The notes under the pieces are model-generated. The model ran no database searches and was not told where the DNA came from. It saw only the letters and a list, made by a program, of their open reading frames with translations. DNA of 64,000 bases from Azospirillum melinis (lineage in GTDB: Bacteria; Pseudomonadota; Alphaproteobacteria; Azospirillales; Azospirillaceae). A program made the translations under genes and the position numbers. Location of the stretch: the NCBI RefSeq assembly GCF_013340935.1, contig NZ_WHOS01000027.1, positions 34,490-98,489 of the forward strand. Reading direction: 5' to 3'. Position 1 is the first letter of the stretch; each line of letters begins with the position of its first letter. Below are positions 15,582 to 25,188 of the stretch, piece after piece.

Positions 15582-18500
15582 GTGACCACTCCCACCTTTA
15601 CCCTGGTCGGCACCAATTCTTTCGGCCTCAACGGCGTCGGCAATTATGCCGCCCCCACGTTCAAGGATCTCGACGGCGACGGCGACCTGGATCTTCTGGT
15701 CGGCAACGTGCTTGGCGAGACGGTGTATTTCGCCAATATCGGAACGGCGCTGGCACCGACCTACTCCCTGCAAGGCACGAATCTTTTCGGCCTCTCCAGT
15801 TTCGATACTTATGCGAAGCCAAGCTTCGTCGATATCGATGGCGATGGCGACCTCGATCTGTTCATCGGCAGCAAGAGCGGCGGCACGCGGTTCTTCCGCA
15901 ACAACGGAACGTCATCCTCCCCAACCTTCTCGCTGGAGGGGACCAACCTCTTCGGCATCGTCACCGGCAGCTACATGGCTCCGACCTTCGCCGATCTGGA
16001 CGGCGACGGAGATGCAGATCTGCTGATGGGGGACCAATCCAACGGCCTCCTTCTGTACCGCAACAACGGGACGTCGTCGTCGCCGACCTTTTCGCTGGAG
16101 GGAACGAACCTCTTCGGCATGACGGCGGGTGTCAGTCACAATGCGCCGGTCCTCGTCGACCTGGACGGTGACGGCGATCTCGACCTCGTGAACAAGGATG
16201 TCGTTTCCATCAACGTCGGGACGACATCGTCCCCCACATTCTCCCTTGTCGGCACGGCTGTCTACGGTCTCGTCACCGGGGGCTATCCGATGCCGGCGCT
16301 GGCCGACCTCGATGGCGACGGCGACGTCGACGCGCTCTATGGCGTCGTCAATGGCTCCCTGATATATCTCAGGAACGTCGCGCCGGTCGTCAGAATCCTG
16401 GCCGATTCCGGCAACACGCTGACGCTGTCGCAGATCAACACGCTGACAGGCGGTGCCGGGACCGACGCCATCACGCTGGGCGATATCGGTGCGACCTTCG
16501 GCGTTACCGGCGTCGAAACGCTGACGGGCGGAGCCGGCACCGACGTCGTCACGCTGGGCACCGCCGGCGCCACGATGCTGCTATCGTGGTTGGAAACCGT
16601 GCTCGGCGGTAGTGGCACCGACATCATCCTGCTCGGCACCGCAGGCAACACCCTTGCGGTCGCGGCAATCGAGACGCTGACCGGCGGGTCCGGCACCGAT
16701 GTCGTGACGCTCGGCACCACAGGCAACACGCTGAGCGTCACCGCCATCGAGACCCTGACCGGCGGCAGCGCAAGCGACCTCGTGATGCTCGGCACTGCGG
16801 GCAACACGATTCTGGTTTCGCTTATCGAATCGCTGACCGGTGGTGCCGGCACCGACATCGTCACGCTCGGCACTGCGGGCAACACTCTCACGGTCGCCAC
16901 AATCGAGACGCTGACCGGCGGCGGCGGCGCCGATGTCGTAACGCTCGGCACCGCAGGCAACACGATTCTGGTTTCGCGCATCGAAACGCTGAGAGGCGGC
17001 GCCGGTACCGATATCGTCATGCTCGGCACTGCGGGCAACACTCTTACGGTCGCCGCAATCGAAACGCTGACCGGCGGCGTCGGCACCGACATCGTGACGC
17101 TCGGCACCAGTGGCAACACGCTGAGCGTCAACGGTATCGAGACCCTGACCGGCAGCAGCGGCACCGATGTCGTGACGCTCGGCACCGCAGGCAACACGAT
17201 TCTGGTTTTGCGCATCGAGACGCTGACAGGCGGCACCGGCACCGATGTCGTGACACTCGGCACCGGCGGCAACTCGGTGCTGGCATCCGACATCGAGACG
17301 TTGATCGGCGGGGCTGGCGCGGATTTCATCATACTCGGCACCGCAGGCAGCACGATTCAGGTCTCCCGCGTCGAAACACTGACGGGAGACAGCGGCACCG
17401 ATGTCGTAACCGTGGGGTCCGCCGGCGTAACGATGAGGATGCAAGGCATCGAGACCTTGACCGGTGGGGCCGGTATCGATGTCCTGACGCTGGGCTCCAC
17501 CGGCAACACGGTGATGTTTGCCGCCGTGGAAAGCATCATCGGCGGCACCGGTACAGATGTTGTGACCTTCGAGTCGGCCGGCAGCACGGTATTGATCTCG
17601 GCACTTGAAACACTGATCGGCGGTGCAGGTGTCGATTTCGTCGCAACCAGCGCCAGCGGCGGGACCCTGGTTGTTTCCCTGGTCGAAACGTTAAGCGGTA
17701 ATTCAGGCCGTGACGCCATATCGCTGGCGGCATCAGGCAACACCATCCTGCTTTCGCGCATCGAAATGCTGACAGGCGGGGCCGGCACCGATGTCGTGAC
17801 GTTCGGAGCCAGCGGAAACACGACACTGACATCCGGCATCGAGACTTTGACCGGCAGCACCGGCACCGACTTTGTGACACTGGGCACCGCCGGCAACACG
17901 CTGTCGGTCTCGGCTGTCGAATCGCTGACCGGCGGTGCCGGCACCGACGTCGTGACGCTCGGCACCGGCGGCAACACCCTGCTGGTCCTGGCTCTCGAAA
18001 CGCTGACGGGTGGGGCCGGCACCGACGTGGTGACGCTTGGCACCGGCGGCAACATGGTGCTGGCATCCGACATCGAGACGCTGAACGGCGGGGCTGGCGT
18101 GGATGTCGTTGTCCTCGGCACCGGCGGCAGCACGATTCAGGTTTTCCGCATCGAAACGCTGGTGGGGGACAGCGGCACCGATGTCGTGACGGTGGCATCC
18201 AGCGGCGCATCGATAACGGTAGAAAACCTCGAGACGTTGACCGGAGGTATCGGCAGCGATGTGGTGATGTTGGGCACGTCCGGCAACACGATGTTGGTCT
18301 CGACTGTCGAATCGCTGACCGGCGGTGTCGGCACCGACGTCGTGATGCTCGGCACCGCGGGCAACACGGTTCTGGTTTCGCTCATCGAAACGCTGACCGG
18401 CGGTGTCGGCACCGACGTCGTGACGCTGGGCGCCGCCGGAAACACCCTGCTGACGACCGGCATCGAAACGCTCATCGGTGGCTCCGGCACCGATGTCGTC

Positions 18501-21500
18501 GTGATCGGCTCCAGCGGGGCGACCATTCACGTCGCCAATATCGAAACCGTCATCGCGACGGGGCAGACCCTTCATCTGAGCGGGCTGGAAACCCTGGTCA
18601 GCATTCTCACTGCCGACGTTCTCGTCCTGGACGACGGTGGCAGCACCCTGTCCGTCTCCACCCAATACAGGACCATTCTCGGATCGTCGGCATCCGATGT
18701 GATCGCGCTTGGAAGCGGCGGCAGCACGGTTCTCGTCGAACGCCTCGAAACGCTGACCGGATCGAACGGCGGCGATGCGGTGATCGTCGGCACGGCCGGC
18801 ATCACGCTGCTGGCCACGCTGTTCGAAACGATCATCGGCGGGGCCGGCACCGACATCATCACCCTTGGCGGCGCAGGCGGCACCCTGCTCGTCGACCGGC
18901 TGGAGACTTTGAGCGGCGGCAGCGGAGTCGATATCGTCACCCTGGGCACCACCGGCACAACCCTGCTGGTGAATGGCATCGAGACATTGGCAGGGTCGGC
19001 AGGCACCGATGTCGTCACATTGGGAGCCGGCGGCAACACGATCCTGGCCGATCTGATCGAGACTCTCGTCGGCGGCACGGGGGACGATCTGGTCGTCCTC
19101 GGCACGTCCGGGTCCACCATCTCCCTCTCGGCCATCGACAGCCTGACCGGTGGATCCGGGACCGATGTCATTGCGCTGGGCTCGGCCGGCAACACCCTGC
19201 TGCTGCGCGGCATCGAGACGCTGGCCGGTGGCGCCGGCACCGACATCGTCACGCTGGGCATCACCGGCAACACCCTGCTGGTTTCGGCTCTCGAAACAAT
19301 CGTCGGCGGTGCGTCTCTCGACTCAATTTCGCTGGGCACCGCGGGCAGCACCCTGTTTGCAACCGCTCTCGAGACGCTGACAGGCGGACTGGGCACCGAC
19401 GTCGTGGCTCTCGGTTCTGCCGGCAACACCCTGTCCGTTTCGGGTGTCGAGACCATTGCCGGCGGCGGTGGCGCCGATGTCGTCGCCCTGGGCACGGCCG
19501 GCAACACCCTTCAGATCTCAGGCCTGGAGACGATCACCGGCGGTGCGGGCACCGATGTCGTGACGCTCGGTTCCGCCGGCGGCACCCTGCTTGCCAATTT
19601 GCTGGAGACGATTGCCGGCGGCACGGGCTCCGAGCTGATTTTCCTTGGCTCGGCCGGCGGCACGATCCTGGTGTCCGGCCTGGAAATGCTGATCGGCGGT
19701 GCCGGCGCCGACATCGTCACTCTGGGGCCGGCCGGCAGCACGGTCGTTGTGCGTGGCCTTGAAAGCCTGACCGGCGGTTCGGGCATCGATGCCGTCACCA
19801 TCGGCGACACCGGCATCACCATGGCGGCCTCGGGCATCGAGACGCTGGTCGGCGGTTCGGGCAGCGATGCCATCACCCTGGGCACAGCCGGCGGCACCCT
19901 GCTGGTTCGGGCGATGGAGACCCTGACCGGCGGCATCGGCACCGACGTGATCGCCATCGGGTCGGCCGGCGGCACTCTGCTTGCCGACCTGCTGGAGACG
20001 ATTGTCGGTGGTGCGGGCTCCGAGTTGATCTTCCTCGGCTCGACCGGTTCGACGGTCACGGTATCGGGCATCGAGATCCTGATCGGTGGGGCCGGCACCG
20101 ACGTTGTCGCACTGAATGGCGGCGGCAACACCCTGCTGTTGCGCGGCATCGAGACCCTGACCGGCAACAGCGGCACCGATGTGGTGACGCTGGGCGACAC
20201 CGGCAACACGGCGACGGTCTCCCTGTTCGAGACCATCATCGGCGGCACCGGTGTCGACGCCATCCTGCTCGGCAATGCCGGCAACACGCTGGCGGTGTCG
20301 CAGCTGGAGACGCTGTGGGGCGGGTCCGGCCTTGACGTGGTGACGCTGGGGTCCGGCGGCAGCACGCTGATGACGGTGGCGGTGGAAACACTGATCGGCG
20401 GCAGCGGCCTGGATGCGGTGACGCTGGGCACCGGCGGCACGACGGTGCGGATTGTCGGCATCGAGTCCGTCACCGGCAACAGCGGGCGTGACGTCGTCCA
20501 GCTGTCCGACGGCGGCGGCACCTTCGTCGTCAATCTGCTGGAAACGCTGGTCGGCAGTTCGGGCAACGACGTGGCGGTGGTCGGCGAGTTGGGCGGCGGC
20601 TCGACCCTGCTGATCGCCGGGCTGGAGATCCTCGTCGGCAGTTCCGGCTCCGACATCGTCACGTTGAGCGACGGCGGCAACACCACGCTGCTGCGCATGC
20701 TGGAGACGCTGACCGGTGGGACCGGGCTGGACGCCATCACCATCGGCAACCGCGGCTCCACCATGCTGGCGTCGAACCTTGAGACGCTGGTCGGCGGCTT
20801 CGCGCTGGACGTGATCGGGCTTGGCACCGGCGGCAACACGCTGCTGGTGTCGCAGCTGGAGACGCTGACCGGCGGGGCCGGTCTGGACATCGTGACGCTC
20901 GCGACCGCCGGTTTCGACATCGCGGCGGACATGAACCGGGTGTCTGGGACCAGCGGCAACACGCTGCTGGTCTCCGGGCTGGAGACGCTGATCGGGTCGA
21001 GCGGGACGGACGTTGTCTATCTCGGCTCGGCCGGCAACACGTTGCTGGTGTCGGGGCTCGAGATCCTGGTCGGCGGCAGCGGCAGCGACGCGGTGACGCT
21101 GGGCGATGGCGGCAATACCGTGCTGCTGCGCGGCATCGAGACGCTGACCGGCAACAGTGGTGTCGACGTCCTGACGCTGGGCGACACCGGCAATACGGCG
21201 ACCGTATCGCTGTTCGAGACTATCATCGGCGGCACCGGCAATGACCTCATCGCCCTCGGGCCGACCGGCAACACGCTGGTTGTGCTGGGTGTCGAGACGC
21301 TGGTCGGCGGATCCGGCCTGGACGTGGTGACGCTGGGGTCCGGCGGCAGCACGATCTCGACCGTGGCGGTGGAAACGCTGATCGGCGGCAGCGCTCTGGA
21401 TGTGGTGACGCTGGGCACCGGCGGTACGACGGTGCGGATCGTCGGCATCGAGTCCGTCACCGGCAACAGCGGGCGCGACGTCGTCCAGCTGTCGGAGAGC

Positions 21501-24500
21501 GGCGGCACCTTCATCGTCAATTTGCTGGAAACGCTGGTCGGCAGTTCGGGCAACGACGTGGCGGTGGTCGGCGAGCTTGGCGGCGGCTCGACCCTGCTGA
21601 TCGCCGGGCTGGAGATCCTCGTCGGCAACTCCGGCTCCGACATCGTCACGCTGAGCGACGGCGGCAACACCACGCTGCTGCGCATGTTGGAGACGCTGAC
21701 CGGCGGGGCTGGGCTGGACGCCATCACCATCGGCAATCGCGGCTCGACCATGGTGGCGTCGAACCTGGAGACGCTGATCGGCGGCTTTGCGCTGGATGTG
21801 ATCGGGCTTGGCACCGGCGGCAACACGCTGCTGGTGTCGCAGTTGGAGACGCTGACCGGCGGGGCCGGGCAGGACATTGTGACGCTCGCTACCGCCGGCT
21901 TCGACAGTGCGGCGGACATGAACCGGGTGTCGGGCACCAGCGGCAACACGCTGCTGGTCTCCGGGCTGGAGACGCTGGTCGGGTCGAGCGGGACCGACGT
22001 GATCTATCTCGGCTCGGCCGGCAACACGCTGCTGGTGTCGGGGTTGGAGATCCTGGTCGGCGGGGCAGGCAGCGATGCGGTGACGCTGGGCGACGGCGGC
22101 AACACGGTTCTGCTGCGCGGCATCGAGACACTGACCGGCAACAGCGGTGTCGACGTCCTGACGTTGGGCGACACTGGCAACGTGGCGACGGTGTCGCTGT
22201 TCGAGACCATCATCGGCGGTACCGGTGTCGACAGCATTCTGCTCGGCACCGGTGGCTCCACGCTGCTGGCGTCGCAGTTGGAAACGCTGTCGGGCGGGGC
22301 GGGGCTCGATGTGGTGATGCTGGGGTCCGCCGGCAGCACCTTGGTGGTGGCCCAGCTTGAGACGCTGCGGGGTGGGGCCGGTCTGGACGTGGTGACGCTT
22401 GGCACCGGCGGCACGACGCTGACGGTGTCGGCCATCGAAACCATCACCGGCGGTGCGGCGACCGATGCCATCACCATCGGGTCGGGCGGCATTACGCTAC
22501 AGGCGACCGCGCTCGAAACCATCATCGGCGGCGAAGGTCTGGATCTGGTCTTCCTGGGTGGTGCCGGCAGCACTCTGCTGGCATCGGCGCTCGATATCCT
22601 GGTCGGCGGCAGCGGTCGGGATGTCATCGCGCTGGGCGCTGGCGGCAACACGCTTCTGCTGCGCGCGATCGAAACGCTGACCGGCGGGGCGGGCAGCGAT
22701 GCCGTCACCATCGGCGACACCGGCTCCACCATGCTGGTGGGTGCGGTCGAGACGCTGACCGGCGGGACCGGGCTGGACATCGTCGCATTGGGTTCGAGCG
22801 GCAACACGCTGACGGTGTCGCTCCTCGAAACGCTGACCGGTGGGGCAGGCAGCGACGTGGTCGCGATCGGCACCCTGGGGGCGACCCTGGTGGCCAATGC
22901 CCTTGAAACCCTGCTGGGTGGCACGGCATCCGAACTCATCTTCCTCGGTTCGGGCGGGTCGACGATCTCGGCGTCGGGCATCGACACCCTGATCGGCGGC
23001 ACCGGCACGGATGTCGTGACGCTGGGTTCGGCGGGCAACACCATCCTGCTGCGCGGCATCGAGACCCTGATCGGCAACGGCGGTGTCGACGTGCTGACGC
23101 TCGGCGATACCGGCAGCACCTCGACGGTTTCGCTTTTCGAAACGATCATCGGCGGCCTCGGCAGAGACCTCATCGCCCTCGGCACGGCCGGCAACACGCT
23201 GGTGGTCACGGGTGTCGAGACATTGGTCGGTGGGACCGGCACCGACATCGTGACCATCGGCACCGCCGGCGGCACGCTGCTGGTGTTCGGTATCGAGACG
23301 CTGATCGGCGGCACGGGCCTGGAGGTCATCTTCACCGGTTCGACTGGGTCTACCCTGACCGTCTCGGGCGCGGACTTCGTGATCGGCAACTCCGGCACCG
23401 ACGTGCTGACCCTGGGTTCGGCGGGCAACACCACCACCATCCGGGGCATCGAGACGCTGATCGGCGGCACCGGCACCGACCTCGTGTTCCTGGGCGATAC
23501 CGGCAATACGATGACGCTGGGTTCGGGTGTCGAGATTCTGGTCGGCGGCGCCGCCACCGACGTGGTGACCATCGGCACGGCGGGCGCCACCCTGCTGACC
23601 CGCGGTGTCGAGACCCTGATCGGTGCGGCCGGTATCGATGTCATCACCCTCGGCGACACCCCGAATACGGTCACCGTCACCGGCATCGACAGCCTGACCG
23701 GCGGTGCCGGCACCGACGTCGTCTTCATCGGCCCGGCCGGCGTGACGATGACGGTCTCGGGCATCGAGTTCCTGGTCGGCGGTGTCGGTTCGGATGTCGT
23801 GACGCTGGGGGCGGGCGGGGCGACGGCCACCGTCCGCGGCATCGACACCCTGTCGGGCGGTGCCGGCAGCGATTTGGTGATCCTGGGCGACACCGGCGTC
23901 ACCATGCGGGCCGAGAGCGGGATCGAGATCATCGTCGGCGGTGCGGCCACGGACGTGGTCAGCTTCGGCGACGGCGGTTCGACCGTCCTGCTGCGCGGCA
24001 TCGAGACGCTGACCGGCGGCACCGGCAACGACGCGATCACCTTGGGCGATACGCCGAACACGGTCACGGTCAGCGGCATCGACAGCCTGACCGGCGGCGC
24101 TGCCACCGACATCGTCCTCACCGGTTCGGCCGGCGTGACGATGACGGCCTCGGGCGTCGAGTTTCTGGTTGGCGGCGCCGGCTCGGATGTCGTGACCCTG
24201 GGTGCGGCGGGCAACACCGTCATCACCCGCGGCATCGACACCATGATCGGCGGTGCGGGCAGCGACCTGGTGATCCTGGGCGACACCGGCGTCACCATGC
24301 GGGCCGAGAGCAGGATCGAGATCCTGGTCGGCGGCGCCGGTTCCGACCTCGTCAGCCTCGGCGATGGCGGCAACACGGTCCTGCTGCGTGGCATCGAGAC
24401 CCTGACCGGCGGCACCGGCAACGACGTGATCACGCTGGGCAACACCGGCGTGACCATGTCGGTGCAGAACGTCGAGACGCTGGTCGGCGGCACGGGCACC

Positions 24501-25055
24501 GACGCCATCACGGTGACCGGCGGTTCGGGCATCCGCTTCCAGGCCGGCACGGGCGACAGCCTGACCCTGGCCTCTGGCAGCGGCACCGACACGGTGGTGT
24601 ACTCGTCCTTCACCGACATCTCGGCCCCCGACATCTCGGCGTTGGGCGCGAACACCGGCTTCGTCTCGGTGTCGAACTTCCAGTCGGGCGCCGACAAGGT
24701 GCAACTGACCGATGCCGCCCGGACCGTTGCGGACCGGAACGGCGACGCTTCGCTGACCACGGCAAGCGCGGCGACCAACGGAGTGAGCATGACCAACGAG
24801 CTGGTGAGCCTGACTTCGGTCGTCAGCGGCAGCCTGACGGATGCCGGCCTCGCCAATTTCCGCACGGCCCTGGGGACGCTGACGAACTCGTCGGCCGGTG
24901 CAAGCATGCTGGTTCTGGCCAACAACGGCACCAGTTCCGGCTTGTACCAGGTAATCGACACCAACGGCGACGGACAGGTGGCCGCCACCGAGGCCCGGCT
25001 GCTCAGCATCTACAACAGCACGGTGCTTTCGCTCTCCGACGTCAACCTCGGTTGA
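15582..25055 (+). CDS. Giant FG-GAP and 26-residue-repeat protein, probable type I secreted adhesin
   Basis: The 3157-residue protein starts at GTG 15582 behind GAGGGG. Residues about 10-265 hold five FG-GAP/VCBS-type blades, each with a calcium loop such as DLDGDGDLD. From about 275 to 2980 come about 100 tandem repeats of 26 residues with the core GGAGTDVVTLGTAGNTLLVS-xIETLT. The periodic Gly, Asp, Asn-Thr and hydrophobic positions suggest a beta-solenoid with calcium or Asn ladders, related in style to RTX repeats. The last 170 residues lack the repeat and contain GADKVQLTD and DTNGDGQV, similar to C-terminal regions of type I secretion substrates. No N-terminal signal peptide and no cysteine were noticed. 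No secretion ATPase or outer-membrane channel lies in the window. A surface adhesin or matrix protein is the likely role. Confidence 0.88.
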   Translation: MTTPTFTLVGTNSFGLNGVGNYAAPTFKDLDGDGDLDLLVGNVLGETVYFANIGTALAPTYSLQGTNLFGLSSFDTYAKPSFVDIDGDGDLDLFIGSKSGGTRFFRNNGTSSSPTFSLEGTNLFGIVTGSYMAPTFADLDGDGDADLLMGDQSNGLLLYRNNGTSSSPTFSLEGTNLFGMTAGVSHNAPVLVDLDGDGDLDLVNKDVVSINVGTTSSPTFSLVGTAVYGLVTGGYPMPALADLDGDGDVDALYGVVNGSLIYLRNVAPVVRILADSGNTLTLSQINTLTGGAGTDAITLGDIGATFGVTGVETLTGGAGTDVVTLGTAGATMLLSWLETVLGGSGTDIILLGTAGNTLAVAAIETLTGGSGTDVVTLGTTGNTLSVTAIETLTGGSASDLVMLGTAGNTILVSLIESLTGGAGTDIVTLGTAGNTLTVATIETLTGGGGADVVTLGTAGNTILVSRIETLRGGAGTDIVMLGTAGNTLTVAAIETLTGGVGTDIVTLGTSGNTLSVNGIETLTGSSGTDVVTLGTAGNTILVLRIETLTGGTGTDVVTLGTGGNSVLASDIETLIGGAGADFIILGTAGSTIQVSRVETLTGDSGTDVVTVGSAGVTMRMQGIETLTGGAGIDVLTLGSTGNTVMFAAVESIIGGTGTDVVTFESAGSTVLISALETLIGGAGVDFVATSASGGTLVVSLVETLSGNSGRDAISLAASGNTILLSRIEMLTGGAGTDVVTFGASGNTTLTSGIETLTGSTGTDFVTLGTAGNTLSVSAVESLTGGAGTDVVTLGTGGNTLLVLALETLTGGAGTDVVTLGTGGNMVLASDIETLNGGAGVDVVVLGTGGSTIQVFRIETLVGDSGTDVVTVASSGASITVENLETLTGGIGSDVVMLGTSGNTMLVSTVESLTGGVGTDVVMLGTAGNTVLVSLIETLTGGVGTDVVTLGAAGNTLLTTGIETLIGGSGTDVVVIGSSGATIHVANIETVIATGQTLHLSGLETLVSILTADVLVLDDGGSTLSVSTQYRTILGSSASDVIALGSGGSTVLVERLETLTGSNGGDAVIVGTAGITLLATLFETIIGGAGTDIITLGGAGGTLLVDRLETLSGGSGVDIVTLGTTGTTLLVNGIETLAGSAGTDVVTLGAGGNTILADLIETLVGGTGDDLVVLGTSGSTISLSAIDSLTGGSGTDVIALGSAGNTLLLRGIETLAGGAGTDIVTLGITGNTLLVSALETIVGGASLDSISLGTAGSTLFATALETLTGGLGTDVVALGSAGNTLSVSGVETIAGGGGADVVALGTAGNTLQISGLETITGGAGTDVVTLGSAGGTLLANLLETIAGGTGSELIFLGSAGGTILVSGLEMLIGGAGADIVTLGPAGSTVVVRGLESLTGGSGIDAVTIGDTGITMAASGIETLVGGSGSDAITLGTAGGTLLVRAMETLTGGIGTDVIAIGSAGGTLLADLLETIVGGAGSELIFLGSTGSTVTVSGIEILIGGAGTDVVALNGGGNTLLLRGIETLTGNSGTDVVTLGDTGNTATVSLFETIIGGTGVDAILLGNAGNTLAVSQLETLWGGSGLDVVTLGSGGSTLMTVAVETLIGGSGLDAVTLGTGGTTVRIVGIESVTGNSGRDVVQLSDGGGTFVVNLLETLVGSSGNDVAVVGELGGGSTLLIAGLEILVGSSGSDIVTLSDGGNTTLLRMLETLTGGTGLDAITIGNRGSTMLASNLETLVGGFALDVIGLGTGGNTLLVSQLETLTGGAGLDIVTLATAGFDIAADMNRVSGTSGNTLLVSGLETLIGSSGTDVVYLGSAGNTLLVSGLEILVGGSGSDAVTLGDGGNTVLLRGIETLTGNSGVDVLTLGDTGNTATVSLFETIIGGTGNDLIALGPTGNTLVVLGVETLVGGSGLDVVTLGSGGSTISTVAVETLIGGSALDVVTLGTGGTTVRIVGIESVTGNSGRDVVQLSESGGTFIVNLLETLVGSSGNDVAVVGELGGGSTLLIAGLEILVGNSGSDIVTLSDGGNTTLLRMLETLTGGAGLDAITIGNRGSTMVASNLETLIGGFALDVIGLGTGGNTLLVSQLETLTGGAGQDIVTLATAGFDSAADMNRVSGTSGNTLLVSGLETLVGSSGTDVIYLGSAGNTLLVSGLEILVGGAGSDAVTLGDGGNTVLLRGIETLTGNSGVDVLTLGDTGNVATVSLFETIIGGTGVDSILLGTGGSTLLASQLETLSGGAGLDVVMLGSAGSTLVVAQLETLRGGAGLDVVTLGTGGTTLTVSAIETITGGAATDAITIGSGGITLQATALETIIGGEGLDLVFLGGAGSTLLASALDILVGGSGRDVIALGAGGNTLLLRAIETLTGGAGSDAVTIGDTGSTMLVGAVETLTGGTGLDIVALGSSGNTLTVSLLETLTGGAGSDVVAIGTLGATLVANALETLLGGTASELIFLGSGGSTISASGIDTLIGGTGTDVVTLGSAGNTILLRGIETLIGNGGVDVLTLGDTGSTSTVSLFETIIGGLGRDLIALGTAGNTLVVTGVETLVGGTGTDIVTIGTAGGTLLVFGIETLIGGTGLEVIFTGSTGSTLTVSGADFVIGNSGTDVLTLGSAGNTTTIRGIETLIGGTGTDLVFLGDTGNTMTLGSGVEILVGGAATDVVTIGTAGATLLTRGVETLIGAAGIDVITLGDTPNTVTVTGIDSLTGGAGTDVVFIGPAGVTMTVSGIEFLVGGVGSDVVTLGAGGATATVRGIDTLSGGAGSDLVILGDTGVTMRAESGIEIIVGGAATDVVSFGDGGSTVLLRGIETLTGGTGNDAITLGDTPNTVTVSGIDSLTGGAATDIVLTGSAGVTMTASGVEFLVGGAGSDVVTLGAAGNTVITRGIDTMIGGAGSDLVILGDTGVTMRAESRIEILVGGAGSDLVSLGDGGNTVLLRGIETLTGGTGNDVITLGNTGVTMSVQNVETLVGGTGTDAITVTGGSGIRFQAGTGDSLTLASGSGTDTVVYSSFTDISAPDISALGANTGFVSVSNFQSGADKVQLTDAARTVADRNGDASLTTASAATNGVSMTNELVSLTSVVSGSLTDAGLANFRTALGTLTNSSAGASMLVLANNGTSSGLYQVIDTNGDGQVAATEARLLSIYNSTVLSLSDVNLG
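16410..24540 (+). repeat. About 100 tandem 78-bp coding repeats
   Basis: The repeat period is 78 bases (26 codons). Copies vary from near-identical to about half-identical, and a few are lengthened by 4-13 codons (for example around 20915-20950). The count is approximate because units were counted from length divided by period. Confidence 0.9.
20160..22150 (+). repeat. Higher-order duplication of about 987 bp inside the giant gene
   Basis: The rare segment encoding FD-AADMNRVSGTSGNTLL occurs at about 20913 and again at 21900, 987 bases apart. The flanking units, including those with GTTVRIVGIESVTGNSGRDV and GELGGGSTLLIAGLE, also recur at the same offset with few changes. This indicates a recent block duplication or gene-conversion event on top of the basic 78-bp repeat. 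Confidence 0.8.
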
Positions 25056-25074
25056 TCCGGGTGCCGGTGTGGTA

Positions 25075-25125
25075 TTGCGGCAGGCTGGGGAAGGCAGGTG
25101 TTCCTCCTTCCCCAGCCTGCCGCAA
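25075..25125. terminator. 20-bp perfect hairpin after the giant gene
   Basis: Bases 25075-25094 pair perfectly with 25106-25125 around an 11-base loop, 20 bases after the giant gene's stop. There is no T run, but the stem is the longest seen in the window. It separates the giant gene from atoS. Confidence 0.7.
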
Positions 25126-25188
25126 ATCTGCTATGGCCGCGGAACCGGGCGTGGGCTAGACCATGCCCGGGTGAAAGGAGTGGGTGCC

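Noticed and set aside
16337..25009. Very long open frames on the minus strand through the giant gene (Pro/Ser/Val-rich, up to about 1000 codons)
   Set aside because: They mirror the 78-bp plus-strand repeats and codon bias, with repeated PPVSVSMP-like text. They have no domain and no ribosome binding sites.
15582..25055. CRISPR array or true DNA satellite in the repeat region
   Set aside because: Repeats are in frame, 78 bp with no spacers, and vary at codon level as coding repeats do.
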